Origin: Orientallactaga sibirica
Taxonomy: Eukaryota > Chordata > Mammalia > Rodentia > Dipodidae
Direction of reading: 5' to 3'
DNA length: 64,000 nt
Assembly: GCA_036365145.1 (NCBI GenBank)
Contig: JAEOAD010000034.1
Coordinates: 19,187,501 to 19,251,500, forward strand
Position 1 is the first letter of the stretch; every line of letters begins with the position of its first letter. The notes under the pieces were generated by a model, which did no database searches, had not been told where the DNA came from, and saw nothing but the letters and a program-made list of their open reading frames with translations. Below, piece by piece: positions 11,156 through 22,300 of the stretch. Position numbers and translations under genes: made by a program.

Positions 11156-13274
11156 TTTTTTTTTTTAAATAATTATTTTTTTATTGACAACTTCTATACT
11201 TACATACAAAAAGTGCATGGTATTTCCCTCCCCTACCCCCATTCCCCTTTAGAACTCCACTCTCCATCATATCCCCTCCCTCTCTCCATTAGTCTCTCTT
11301 TTAATTTGATGTCATCATCTTTTACTTCTATTATGAGGGTCTTGTGAAGGTATTGCTAGGCACAGCAAGGTCATGGATATCGAGGCCAATTTCTGTCTGG
11401 GCAGTTGCATTGTAAGGAGTCGTACCCTTCCTTTGGCTCTTCCATTCTATCCGCCCCCTCTTCTGCAATGGTCCCTGAGCCTTGGAGGGTGTGACAGAGG
11501 TGTTTCAGTGCTGGGCACTCTTCCATCCCTTCTTCTCAGCACTATGTTGCCTTTTGGGTCATCCCAGTGGTCATTGCCATCTGAAAAGAGAAGCTTCTCT
11601 AACCAGAAGTGAGAGTAGCATTAATATGTGAATATGAGCATTAAGTGTAGTATTTTCAGGGCAGCTTGGTGGGAATAGTATATACATTTAGTCAGACAAG
11701 AGCAGGTTTTATACCCCTAAGGCTCATGACCTCACCTCCCATAGACTTTTGCTTAGGTTTTTCAGTACCAGGTATGTATTCCCTCCCGTAGAGAGGGCCT
11801 TCAGTCCAATTATTGGGCAGTTGGTTACCCCAAGAGTAGACATGCCACTATTGCACCCATTCAGTCCTTGGGCCTGTCTGGCCAAACTTGAATATTCAGC
11901 ATCCACTGTTTTCACTGCTGATGACTTCTGTCTCCCATACGCTGCATGCAGTACAGCTTTTTCCAGCTTTCAGTTGGCTGGTCTACAGGGAGAAGGTTTT
12001 CTGCTCAGCACCAGCTTGCTTTATCAGTGACCTAGCCTCTCAGGCATGAGATGTCTTCAGCAATAGGGTCTTACTATCTGTTTCTCAAGGGAAACCAAGG
12101 GCTTTGGCAAAAGCCTTTAATGTTTTGGAGGCTACCGGGACCTCCTTGGCCAACAACTCACTGGAAGGTATCCCATCCCAGGTACTGAAAATTTTCTAGT
12201 AACAGTCTACAGCTTCTAGATGTGCCATTATTCAAAAAAGTAATTTTACATAAGTCTCATTCACAATATCTTGAAATTAGATTGACCCTCCCCCTGCCCT
12301 TCTTTTATGCATTCTCTACCCATGGCCTCTCTTAGGCCATTCCCCTCCCTGTAATCAGTTCTTCCACTTACATATATGCAATACCATACACTTAAGTCCT
12401 TCCCTTTCCTCCCTCTCTTATAGCCTTTTACCAGCTTACTGGTTTCTGGTACCTATTTTTGGTTCCAGTTCACACACAAGTCTATACATTTGTAGCTAGG
12501 ATCCACATATGAGAGACAACATGTGATGTTTGGCTTTCTGAGCCTGGGTTACCTCACTTAGTATAATCCTTTCCAGATCCATCCATTCCCCTGCAAATTT
12601 CATAATTTCATTTTTCTTTACTGCTGAGTAGAACTCCAGTGTGTAAATGTACCACATCTTTATTATCCATTCATTTGTGGAGGGACATCTAGGCTGCTTC
12701 CATTTCCTAGCTATTGTGAATAGAGCAGCAATAAACATGGTTGTGCAAGTATCTCTAAGGTAGTGAGAAGAGTCCTCTGAATATATGCCTAGGAGTGCTA
12801 TAGCTGGATCATATGGTAAATCTATTTCTAGCTGTCTCAAGAACCTCCACACTGATTTCCACAATGGCTGGACCAGATTACATTCCCACCAACAGTGTAG
12901 AAGTGTTCCTCTTTTTCCGCATCCACGCCAACACTTATTATCATTTGTTTTCTTGATGGTAGCCATTCTGACAGGAGTGAAATGGAATCTCAAAGTGGTT
13001 TTAATTTGCATTTCCCTGATGGCTAAGGATGTGGAACACTTTTTTAGATGTTTATATGCCATCTGTCTTTCATCTTCTGTGAATTCTCTATTTAGTTCCA
13101 TAGCCCATTTTTTTAACTGGGTTGTTTGAATTCTTATTATTCTGTTTTTTGAGTTCTTTGTATATTCTGGATATTAATCCTCTGTCAGATGTATAGCTGG
13201 CAAAGATTTTCTCCCATTCTGTAGGTTGTCTTTTTGCTCTATTCACAGTGTCCTTTGCTGTACAAAAGCTTTGT
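11156..13274 (-). mobile_element. 5'-truncated L1 retrotransposon
   Basis: The poly-T at 11156 is the L1 tail on the minus strand, followed by a 3' UTR and the C-terminal part of ORF2 (12496-13270). The element is bracketed by ATGGGGTCGG (11145-11154) and ATGGGGTCAG (13275-13284), a target-site duplication with one mismatch. Only about 2.1 kb of an expected 6-7 kb is present, so promoter, ORF1, endonuclease and reverse transcriptase are absent. Confidence 0.9.
12496..13270 (-). pseudogene. L1 ORF2 C-terminal fragment
   Basis: Two overlapping antisense frames (12496-13101 and 13088-13336) encode the end of an L1 ORF2 protein. They include the cysteine-rich segment ([18 protein letters not shown]) followed by [20 protein letters not shown] and a terminal LSLICGS. 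In the full protein this region follows the reverse transcriptase and binds nucleic acid. The fragment lies wholly inside the truncated L1. A frameshift near 13095 splits it, and the first ~20 residues of the upper frame derive from flanking DNA beyond the L1 end. No function is expected. Confidence 0.9.
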
Positions 13275-13465
13275 ATGGGGTCAGTATTTATAGGGTAAAA
13301 CAGGAAGAGAATGTTGTTGTAGGAGTGACCTAGCACTGTTCTGGTATCCAGAAAGGAGCATCATCAATATGAGGCTTAAGGGAAAATTTCATTTGAGACC
13401 AAAGTAGTGAGAAGGAGTGCTTCAGAGTAAGGATAAGAAATGTTGGTTTTTTAAAAAAAAGACCA

Positions 13466-13576
13466 TAAGGGCTGGGGAAAGGCTTAGTGGTTAATGCATT
13501 TGTCTACAAAGCCTAAGGAGGACCCTGGTTTGATTCCCCAGGACCCTTGTAAGCCAGACACACAAGGGGGCACATG
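13466..13576 (+). repeat. B2-superfamily (DIP-like) SINE, truncated
   Basis: Head (GGGCTGGGGAAAGGCTTAGTGG) and first part of the body (GCCAGACACACAAGGGGGCAC) are present, then the sequence passes into (AT)n and a B1. Confidence 0.8.
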
Positions 13577-13596
13577 CATATATATATATATATATT

Positions 13597-13710
13597 GAGG
13601 TAGGGTCTCACTCTAGCCCAGGCTGAACTGGAATTCATTCTGTAGTCTCAGGGTGGCCTCTAACTCATGGCAGTCCTGCTACCGCTGCCTGCCAAGTGCC
13701 ACATGCCTGG
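13597..13710 (-). repeat. B1 SINE, right-hand piece, split by the ERVL array
   Basis: Antisense B1 (GAGGTAGGGTCTCACTCTAG to CACATGCCTGG) is cut at 13710. Its remaining few bases (CCTGGCT) continue after the ERV array at 26507-26513. The shared CCTGG is the retroviral target duplication. Confidence 0.85.
13706..13710. other. Target-site duplication of the ERVL array (left)
   Basis: CCTGG immediately before the LTR terminus TGTATTAGTC; the identical CCTGG follows the other outer LTR at 26507-26511. Five bp is the usual size for ERVL integration. Confidence 0.85.
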
Positions 13711-14246
13711 TGTATTAGTCAGGGTTCTCTAGAGGAACAGAATGGACAGAATGAATTGTATTAAAAGGGGATTTATTGGATTAGCTTACACAGTCCAGCA
13801 ATAGCAGGTTGCAGGTCCGAGAGTCAAGAAACCCGGTAGCTGCTCAGTGCACGAGGCTGGAGGCCTCAGCAGTCCCAATCCGGCACTGAAGGCCTGAAGG
13901 CTTCCTGGAGAGACACTGCTCTTCAGTCCACCCTGGTCTTCAGTCCACACTGGAGAGCAGCAACACCAAGCAGCAGGTACCAAGCAGAAAACACCAAGCA
14001 GCTAGTAGCACCGGCAGCCAGGTGGGAGAGAGAGAGCCTTTCTTCCCAGAGCTCCTTTTTATCAACCAGCCCCTCCTCCAAGAGGGGCCGCCCACTCTGG
14101 GCCACCCACTCTGGGGGAAGGCTTACCCCTGAGGGAAGGATTCTTCCTTTAGTTAATCCTTCCTAGAGGCAGCCTCAGAAACACACTTATGAGGAATGTC
14201 TGTGGATTCCTAAACAAATCAAGTTGACACAAACTTAACCATCACA
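13711..14246 (-). repeat. ERVL LTR 1 (3' LTR of copy A)
   Basis: 536 bp, TG...CA termini on the minus strand. Promoter-like GATAAAAAGG lies at about 14055-14066, and a polyadenylation signal AATAAA (plus-strand TTTATT) at 13772-13777. It contains short tandem duplications (two CTTCAGTCCACNCTGG units near 13920-13952; two CNCCCACTCTGGG units near 14087-14114). About 1% substituted relative to LTR 3. Confidence 0.92.
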
Positions 14247-14262
14247 AGTCCACCCCCTTGTC
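14247..14262 (-). other. Polypurine tract of ERVL copy A
   Basis: On the minus strand AAGGGGGTGGACT directly precedes the LTR, the position of plus-strand DNA priming. The copy B equivalent is at 20367-20381. Confidence 0.75.
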
Positions 14263-14587
14263 AACTTGACACCAAACCATATATCTTTACATTCTACTTA
14301 ATTTCAAATGAAGACAGTAACAAGGTCATAATTCCGCCTAACATGATATAACTATCCCTCGTACAACGGAGGCGCACAATCATCCCCACACACAAAGCAA
14401 GTTCCTTGAGGAAGGCTTAGTCTCATATAACAAGTCAAATATAAATTCAACAGTGGTTAACTAGCAATATGATCTTAATAAGTATTAATTACCTAATAGA
14501 GAAGTAGAGGAAGAACAAAACATCTTAATATTGGTATACATATGTACAAACACTCTTAACAAGGTAAGACAGGAACACTCATGGCAA

Positions 14588-15118
14588 TTACAGACCACGT
14601 TTTTGTAACTGGTCCCGTGGCCTTAGCTGGTATTTGTTACTGCCTTCTTCTACTACCCATTCAGTATTTCCTCCACCTTCAGCAAGCACCTCAGCAGGTC
14701 TTGGTTCTTTACCTGGAGGGTGACCCATACCTTCATTCCTGAAGGATCTGGGCCATTTATCACACTGCCTTGATTGGGTTGTTGCAGTTGTCCATTGACT
14801 TTGATAACAGGGCATGGTAACACCAAGAGACGCCCTAGAGAATCTCAGCACTCAGACATACTCTTCCTTACCTCCATTGTGGAGGAGCAGTCCAATTTCC
14901 CCTGGTAATCTGGATCAATTACCCCTGCTAACACTGTAACTCCTTTCTCAGCCTGTGCACTCAAGGGCATCAGGAGCCCAAAGTGGCCAGGGGAAATCTC
15001 AGCTTCCAGTTCAATGGAATGTTCTTTGTGCCTCCTGGCGAAAGCACTCCCCCTCTGGAACCAAGACCTCTAGGCCAGCAGAGCGTAAGGTTGTGGGTAC
15101 AGGAAGCAAAAATTTGGC
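14588..15118 (-). pseudogene. ERVL copy A: broken dUTPase and pol C-terminal tail
   Basis: The dUTPase region that follows integrase begins in the same frame (LRSAGLEVLVPEG). It is lost after about 15040, where single-base differences from copy B put it out of frame. The terminal tail is readable as a separate frame at 14588-14851, ending in RPRDQLQKRGL. In ERVL this domain hydrolyses dUTP and limits uracil incorporation during reverse transcription. This copy is not expected to be active. Confidence 0.75.
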
Positions 15119-16000
15119 TAATGGATCACTTGGGGTGATGGTAAGTGGTACCATTCCCATTTCCCCCCTTGATTCCTGGACCCGTGAATCCAGGCTATAG
15201 GAGAAACAGCACCATATATGGGGACGCTGATTCAGCATATACAGCCTGCTGGAGGACACGCCCCAGCCCTCCAAGCTATTGCCACCTAGTTGGCACTGCA
15301 GCTGTTTCTTTAAAAGGCCATTCCACCGCTCTATCAAGCCAGCTGCTTCAGGGTGGTGGGGCACATGGTAAGACCAGTGAATTCCATGATCATGAGCCCA
15401 CTGCTGTACTTCCTTGGCTGTGAAGTGAGTTCCTTGGTCAGAAGCAATGCTGTGTGGAATTCCATGACGGTGGATAAGGCATTCTGTAAGCCCACGGATA
15501 GTAGTTTTGGCAGAAGCATTACGTGCAGGAAAAGCAAATGCATACCCAGAATAAGTGTCTATTCCAGTAAGGACAAAACGCTGCCCTTTCCATGATGGAA
15601 GAGGTCCAATATAGTCGACTTGCCACCAAGTTGCTGGCTGGTCACCCCGTGGAATACTACCATATCGGGGGCTCAGAGTTGGTCTCTGCTGCTGGCAGAT
15701 TTGGCACTCAGCAGCAGCCGTAGCCAGGTCAGCCTTAGTTAGTGGAAGTCCGTGTTGTTGGGCCCATGCATAACCTGCATCCCTGCCACCATGGCCACTT
15801 TGTTCATGGGCCCATTGGGCAATGACAGGGGTGGCTGAGGAAAGAGGTTGACCACTGTCCACAGCACGTGTCAGCTTATCTACTTGATTATTAAAGTCCT
15901 CCTCTGATGAGGTCACCTTCTGATGAGCATTAACATGGGACACAAGTATCTTTATATCCTTTGCCCATTCAGAGAGCTCTATCCACATACATCTTCCCAA
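15011..16000 (-). pseudogene. ERVL copy A: RNase H end and integrase
   Basis: The longest frame in the array (329 codons). Residues 1-50 are the end of RNase H (VSHVNAHQK). An HHCC zinc-binding region follows (His65, His70, Cys99, Cys102). Then comes the catalytic core with Asp129 (WWQVDYIG), Asp188 (IASDQGTHF) and Glu224 (HHPEAAGLIER), a DD35E spacing. Integrase joins viral DNA to host DNA in the nucleus. The core is uninterrupted, but the frame leaves the integrase C-terminal region around residue 245 and later enters dUTPase. It is separated from RT by frameshifts, so no complete Pol is predicted. Confidence 0.9.
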
Positions 16001-16860
16001 ATGTCCTTTTCACCAATTTTCCAATCATGCTCCTTCCATGTCCTGGACCATCCTGCCAAACCATTGGCCACAGCCCAGGAATCAGTGTATAACCGCACAT
16101 CTGGCCATTTTTCTTTCCAAGCAAAATGCACAACCATGTGTACTACCCGTAGTTCTGCCCATTGTGAAGACTTCCCTTCACCACAGTCCTTCAGAGTTGT
16201 CCCAGAAAGGGGCTGTAATGCTGCAGCTCTCCACTTCTGGGACGTGCATATAGCGTGCTGAACCATCTGTAAACCATGCCCTGGTCTTCTCCTCTTCAGT
16301 CAACTGATCATAGGGCACACCCCATGATGCCATAGGTGCATGCTTGGGGACAGAAGGCATTGAAACAGGAGTAGCAACCATAGCATTTGGCAACCTCCTC
16401 ATGTAACTTACTTGTGCCTTCAGGGCCTGCTCGAGCCCGATCACGGATATACCACTTCCACTTGATGATGGACTGCTGCTGTGCACGTCCAACTTTATGG
16501 CCTGGTGGGTCAGATAACACCCAGCTCATAATGGGCAGTTCAGGTCGCATAATAACTTGATGGCCCATTGTCAAGCGTTCAGTTTCTATTAAGGCCCAAT
16601 AGCAAGCCAAGAGCTGTCTCTCAAAGGGAGAATAATTGTCTGCAGATGATGGCAGGGCCTTGCTCCAGAATCCCAAGGGCCTCCGGTGTGATTCACCTAT
16701 GGGGCCTGCCAAAGGCTCCAAACAGCATCCCTATCTGCCACTGACACCTCAAGTATCATTGGATCTGCTGGATCATATGGCCCAAGTGGCAGAGCCGCCT
16801 GCACAGCAGCCTGGACCTGTTGAAGAGCCTTCTCTTGTTCTGGGCCCCACTGAAAACTAG
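15860..16860 (-). pseudogene. ERVL copy A: RT connection and RNase H, fragmented
   Basis: Overlapping antisense frames cover the connection and RNase H domains: one with WVLSDPPGHKVGRAQQQS (16308-16721), one with AWFTDGSA (16178-16492) and one with LYTDSWAVANGLAGW (15979-16266). RNase H would degrade genomic RNA in the RNA-DNA hybrid; the FTDGSA and YTDSW motifs carry expected catalytic aspartates. Each motif lies in a different frame, so the domain is broken at least twice here. Confidence 0.85.
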
Positions 16861-17700
16861 TAGCTTTCCGAGTCACTTGGTATATGGGACGGAGTAACAC
16901 ACCCAAGTGAGGAATGTGCTGTCTCCAAAATCCAAACAGGCCCACTAGATGTTGTGCTTACTTCTTAGTGGTAGGAGGGGCCAGGTGCAACAACTTATCC
17001 TTCACTGAACTCCTAGAAATTTCACGGAGGTGGAAGGTCCTTGAATTTTGGATGGATTTATTTCCCATCCCTGATGCGCATATGCTGTACCAGCAACTCC
17101 AGAGTGGCTGCCACCTCCTGCTCATTCAATCCAATCAGCATAATGTCATCGATATAATGGACCAATGTGACACCTTGTGGAAGGCACAGACGATCAAGAT
17201 CCCTGCGAACTAAGCTATGACACAGGGTTGGAGAGTTAATATAACCTTGAGGTAACACAGTAAATGTATACTGCTGACCTTGCCAGCTGAAGGCAAATTG
17301 CTTCTGGTGGTCCTTATGGACAGGTATGGAGAAGAAGGCATTCGCAAGATCAATAGCTGCATACCAGGTACTAGGAGATGTGCTAATCTGCTCAAGTAAA
17401 GAAACCACATCTGGTACAGCAGCTGCAATTGGAGTCACCACCTGATTAAGTTTCCGATAATCCACTGTCATTCTCCAAGATCCGTCTGTCTTCTGAACAG
17501 GCCAAATAGGGAGTTAAAGGGGATGTGGTGGGAACCACCACCCCTGCATCCTTCAAGTCCTTTATAGTGGCATTAATCTCTGCAATTCCTCCAGGGATGC
17601 GAACTGTTTCTGGTTCACTATTTTCCTTGGTAGAGGAGCTCCAATGGCTTCCATTTGGCCTTTCCAACCATAATGGCTCTCACCCCACAAGTCAAAGAAC
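16697..17700 (-). pseudogene. ERVL copy A: reverse transcriptase, fragmented
   Basis: The fingers/palm part is open at 17058-17471 and includes [23 protein letters not shown], the LPQG motif and the catalytic YIDD at 17145-17156. The frame then stops just before a 34-bp deletion at 17005/17006 and resumes in another frame (16697-16945, VGLFGFWR homologous part). Upstream, the N-terminal part is in a third frame (17446-17667). The enzyme would copy viral RNA to DNA; this copy cannot. Confidence 0.9.
17005..17006 (-). other. 34-bp deletion junction in ERVL copy A pol
   Basis: Relative to copy B positions 23114-23147, copy A lacks 34 bases here. The junction has a shared CAC/CCAC, consistent with a microhomology deletion. 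Thirty-four is not a multiple of three, so the reading frame shifts between the RT palm and thumb/connection parts. Confidence 0.85.
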
Positions 17701-17741
17701 CAATGTGGGGTTTTGCCAGCTCCTAAGTATATCTATCCCAA

Positions 17742-18089
17742 TTATGCATTCTGGGACTGGGAAATAACCACAGGATGAGTTCGGGGACCCACTGGACCTA
17801 CTGTCAGTCTAACATTTGCCAAAACTCCATTGATCACCTGACCTCCATAAGCACCTACTTTAACTGGAGGGCCACGATGCCGGTTAGGGTCTCCTGGAAT
17901 CAATGTCAATTCAGAGCCAGTGTCCAGTAAGCCCCAAAAAGTCTGATTATTTCCTTTTCCCCAGTGTACAGTTACCCTAGCAAAAGGCCGAAGGGTCCCT
18001 CTGAGGAAGGATAGGACTAAGCTTAATATTGAAACTTTTTGGGGATTATGGGAGGGTCCTTCCTCAAGGGACCCGGCCACCCCCTTCAA
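17742..18089 (-). pseudogene. ERVL copy A: aspartic protease
   Basis: A 115-codon frame containing LLDTGSELTLIPGD, the active-site DTGS of retroviral aspartic proteases, with flanking hydrophobic strands and a later INGVLANVRL segment. The protease would dimerise and cleave Gag-Pol. The frame overlaps the gag stop by four bases and begins at a TTG, suggesting it would be reached by frameshifting or readthrough from gag. The DTGS motif itself is intact. Confidence 0.8.
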
Positions 18090-19788
18090 TCAAGGGGTTC
18101 AGGATCTGTAAACTGGCTCAAGTCTGGAAACTGGTTAAGAGGCCTTGATTCTCTGTTGCTATAATTCAAAGTGGCCTTTGGATTCTTTGCTCTGGAACTT
18201 TTCTGCTTATACAGATCAAGCAGGAACTTAGTAGGCTTTTTATCTATTTCACTTCTGGGAACACCATGATTAAGCAGCCAGTACCAAAGGTCTACACGAG
18301 TCATACTGTTACGAGCATTGTTTTGCCTGCACTGTCCATTACAGTAAACACGCTCACCTTGCCTTTGGCGATTCAGTGCTGATACTTGGCCCTTGTTACC
18401 CCGAGAGCCAGTTAGACCCATTGCATCTAAGTCACCTAATGCAGCAACTGCAGTTCCCACTGTGATGTCTTCTTTACATAAAAGACCAATGATTGGGGAC
18501 TTTAAGTGTGCTGGTGCTCCCCTCACAAATCTGTTTCTTATAGTCTTAGTGAAGGGCACATCTTCTGCACGCTCCCATTGTGGGCTTAAAGATGAGTTTA
18601 CATGGTAAATCCACTCCAGCATTCCAAGTTCTCTGAGCCTTTTAATCCCTTCATCAACATTAAGCCAAGGGATATCAGGCAGCTCAAGCTCATTCACAGT
18701 AGGCCATCTTTGAATCTATACTTCAGCCAACCAATCAAATAAACTCTTGGCACCTCTTCCAACTGCATGAGCTGCAGTGTTAAATCTAAAATTCTCTGCT
18801 CAGTGGGCCCATTTCAATAAATTCAGCTTGATCTAATTTTATATTCCTTCCTCCATCATCCCACACTCTTAAAATCCATTCCCACATATATTCCCCATGC
18901 TTCTGCCTGTACAAGTTAGAAAGCTCCTGAAGTTCTTTAGGGGTGTATCTCACTTCCTCTTGAGTCACGCTTTCTAACTCCCCTTTAGGGGCATGCCTAG
19001 CCTTACGCCTAGTTATAGGCCTTGAGGCAAAAGATGGGTGGGCTCTGAGAAGCATCAGCACATCCTGCAGGGAGGGTCATTAGTGCTTCCTCAGACAAAG
19101 GAGTGATTCCCTCTCAGGGGTGGGGGTGCACTGCAGCTAAAGGGAGGAAGCCACATTCTCATGCAAAACAACTTCTTCAGAATCTGAGAGTTCAATGTCC
19201 CCAGATTCTTCAGGGTCTTCCCATACATCCCCATCCCAAGTCATGGGATCCCACTCTTTTTCAACCAATGCCCTCACTTTAACTTCTGATAGTTTTATGA
19301 GGCTGGGAATTGAGTACGCTGCAAGTTAGCCAATCTTACAATGAGAGCTTGAGTTTGGTTTTCTGCAATTCAGAGCCCTGTTCTGATAGACAGGAGATTT
19401 TCCTCCAGGGCACCCTTAGAAACCTTCAGATCATGTACGTGGGTCTTAAGCTTGGAATTTTCCTTTTGGAGCTTCTGCTTTTCCCTCAACAGTTTATCTA
19501 GAGATGCCAGAAGAAACCATCCAGCATCATCATTCGTCTTACTTTTCCACAAATATTCAAAAGTTCTAGATACACAGTCACTAAATTCCTTGCTCCTCAC
19601 AAGATATGACTCAGAATCACTAAATACATCTATCTCATGGAGTTCGTTAAATAGTTCACACCATGGATTATTAGTGCCCTCCTTATTACCACTTAAAAAG
19701 TGCTCTCCTTATTACCAGCAGAGCCTTTAGTGGTACTAGAGTTGGAGAACCAACTCCACAGAGCACCAAGCCTACTAGGGAAATCCAT
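18086..19788 (-). pseudogene. ERVL copy A: gag, broken
   Basis: The apparent ATG lies at 19788-19786, 25 bases after the primer-binding site. Pieces of Gag are readable at 19370-19600 (a Lys/Leu/Glu-rich likely coiled coil), 18786-19061 (capsid-like) and 18086-18697 (C-terminal part with VNELELPDIPW and YWLLNHGVP). No canonical CCHC zinc knuckle is evident. There are several frameshifts; the stop and frame change between 18697 and 18786 are identical in copy B. Gag would form the particle shell. Confidence 0.85.
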
Positions 19789-19812
19789 CCTTACAATTCT
19801 GTTTCTCTAGAA

Positions 19813-19827
19813 CCACTCCTGGTACCA
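19813..19827 (-). other. tRNA-Leu primer-binding site of ERVL copy A
   Basis: Minus-strand TGGTACCAGGAGTGG, complementary to the 3' end of a leucine tRNA including CCA, five bases from the end of LTR 2. This is the feature for which ERVL is named. Confidence 0.85.
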
Positions 19828-19832
19828 CAATC

Positions 19833-20366
19833 TGTATTAGTCAGGGTTCTCTAGAGGAACAGAATGGACAGAATGAATTGTATTAAAGGGGATTTATTGG
19901 ATTAGCTTACACAGTCCAGCAATAGCAGGTTGCAGGTCCGAGAGTCAAGAAACCCGGTAGCTGCTCAGTGCACGAGGCTGGAGGCCTCAGCAGTCCCAAT
20001 CCGGCACTGAAGGCCTGAAGGCTTCCTGGAGAGACGCTGCTCTTCAGTCCACCCTGGTCTTCAGTCCACACTGAGAGCAGCAACACCAAGCAGCAGGTAC
20101 CAAGCAGAAAACACCAAGCAGCTAGTAGCACTGGCAGCCAGGTGGGAGAGAGAGAGCCTTTCTTCCCAGAGCTCCTTTTTATCAACCAGCCCCCCTCCTC
20201 CAAGAGGGGCCGCCCACTCTGGGCCGCCCACTCTGGGGAAGGCTTACCCCTGGGGAAGGATTCTTCCTTTAGTTAATCCTTCCTAGAGGCAGCCTCAGAA
20301 ACACACTTATGAGGAATGTCTGTGGATTCCTAAACAAATCAAGTTGACACAAACTTAACCATCACA
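19833..20366 (-). repeat. ERVL LTR 2 (shared middle LTR)
   Basis: 534 bp. It serves as 3' LTR of copy B and 5' LTR of copy A. It differs from LTR 1 by about three substitutions and five 1-2 base indels, all in short homopolymers. No 5-bp duplication flanks it; primer-binding site and polypurine tract lie directly on its two sides. Confidence 0.92.
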
Positions 20367-20835
20367 AGTCCACCCCTTGTCAACTTGACACCAAACCATA
20401 TATCTTACATTCTACTTAATTTCCAAATGAAGACAGTAACAAGGTCATAATTCTGCCTAACATGATATAACTATCCCTGTACAACCAGAAATGCACAATC
20501 ATCCCCCCACACAAAGCAAGTTCCTTGAGGAAGGCTTAGTCTCATATAACAAGTCAAATATAAATTCAACAGTGGTTAACTAGCAATATGATCTTAATAA
20601 GTATTAATTACCTAATAGAGAAGTAGAGGAAGAACAAAACATCTTAATATTGGTATACATATGTACAAACACTCTTAACAAGGTAAGACAGGAACACTCA
20701 TGGCAATTACAGTTTTTTGTAACTGGTCCGTGGCCTTAGCTGGTATTTGTTACTGCCTTCTTCTACTACCCATTCAGTATTTCCTCCACCTTCAGTGCAC
20801 TTCAGCAGGTTTTGGTTCTTTACCTGGAGGGGCAC

Positions 20836-21216
20836 CTATACCTTCATTCCTGAAGCATTTATCACACTGCCTTGATTGGGTTGTTGCAGTTGTCCATTGA
20901 CTTTGATAACAGGGCATGGTAACACCAAGAGATGCCCTAGAGAATCTCCAGCACTCCAGACATACTCTTCCTTACCTCCATTGTGGAGGAGCAGTCCAAT
21001 TTCCCCCTGGTAATCTGGATCAATTACCCCTGCTAACACTGTAACTCCTTTCTCAGCCTGTGCACTCAAGGGCATCAGGAGCCCAAAGTGGCCAGGGGGA
21101 AATCTCAGCTTCCAGTTCAATGGAATGTTCTTTGTGCCTCCTGGCGAAAGCACTCCCCCCTCTGGAACCAAGACCTCTAGGCCAGCAGAGCGTAAGGTTG
21201 TGGGTACAGGAAGCAA
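20836..21216 (-). pseudogene. ERVL copy B: dUTPase domain
   Basis: A 126-codon open frame with the trimeric dUTPase landmarks: an AGLEVLVPEG segment near residues 11-20, GHFGLLMPLS at 42-51, the GVIDPDYQGEIG motif at 63-74 (aspartate expected to activate water) and GDSLGHLLVLP at 90-100. It would convert dUTP to dUMP and pyrophosphate. It lies downstream of integrase, the arrangement typical of ERVL and unlike betaretroviruses, where it precedes protease. The domain core is uninterrupted here, in contrast to copy A. It is still part of a broken Pol and has no start of its own. Confidence 0.85.
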
Positions 21217-21229
21217 AATTTGGCTAATG

Positions 21230-22243
21230 GATCACTTGGGGTGATGGTAAGTGGTACCATTCCCATTTCCACCCCCTTGATTCCTGGACCCGTGAATCCA
21301 GGCTATAGGAGAAACAGCACCATATATAGGACGCTGATTCAGAGCATATACAGCCTGCTGGAGGACACGCCCCAGCCCTCCAAGCTATTGCCACCTAGTT
21401 GGCACTGCAGCTGTTTCTTTAAAAGGCCATTCCACCGCTCTATCAAGCCAGCTGCTTCAGGGTGGTGGGGCACATGGTAAGACCAGTGAATTCCATGATC
21501 ATGAGCCCACTGCTGTACTTCCTTGGCTGTGAAGTGAGTTCCTTGGTCAGAAGCAATGCTGTGTGGAATTCCATGACGGTGGATAAGGCATTCTGTAAGC
21601 CCACGGATAGTAGTTTTGGCAGAAGCATTACGTGCAGGAAAAGCAAATGCATACCCAGAATAAGTGTCTATTCCAGTAAGGACAAAACGCTGCCCTTTCC
21701 ATGATGGAAGAGGTCCAATATAGTCGACTTGCCACCAAGTTGCTGGCTGGTCACCCGTGGGAATACTACCATATCGGGGGCTCAGAGTTGGTCTCTGCTG
21801 CTGGCAGATTTGGCACTCAGCAGCAGCCGTAGCCAGGTCAGCCTTAGTTAGTGGAAGTCCGTGTTGTTGGGCCCATGCATAACCTGCATCCCTGCCACCA
21901 TGGCCACTTTGTTCATGGGCCCATTGGGCAATGACAGGGTGGCTGAGGAAAGAGGTTGACCACTGTCCACAGAACGTGTCAGCTTATCTACTTGATTATT
22001 AAAGTCCTCCTCTGATGAGGTCACCTTCTGATGAGCATTAACATGGGACACAAGTATCTTTATATCCTTTGCCCATTCAGAGAGCTCTATCCACATACAT
22101 CTTCCCCAAATGTCCTTTTCACCAATTTTCCAATCATGCTCCTTCCATGTCCTGGACCATCCTGCCAAACCATTGGCCACAGCCCAGGAATCAGTGTATA
22201 ACTCACACATCTGGCCATTTTTCTTTCCAAGCAAAATGCACAA
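21230..22243 (-). pseudogene. ERVL copy B: RNase H end and integrase, fragmented
   Basis: The frame at 21848-22243 carries YTDSWAVANGLAGW and HVNAHQKV (RNase H), then fails at the start of the integrase HHCC region because of a one-base loss relative to copy A near 21938. The catalytic-core DNA (about 21400-21750) is nearly identical to copy A but lies in a different frame, so no integrase product is predicted. Confidence 0.85.
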
Positions 22244-22300
22244 CCATGTGTACTACCCGTAGTTCTGCCCATTGTGAAGACTTCCCTTCACCACAGTCCT

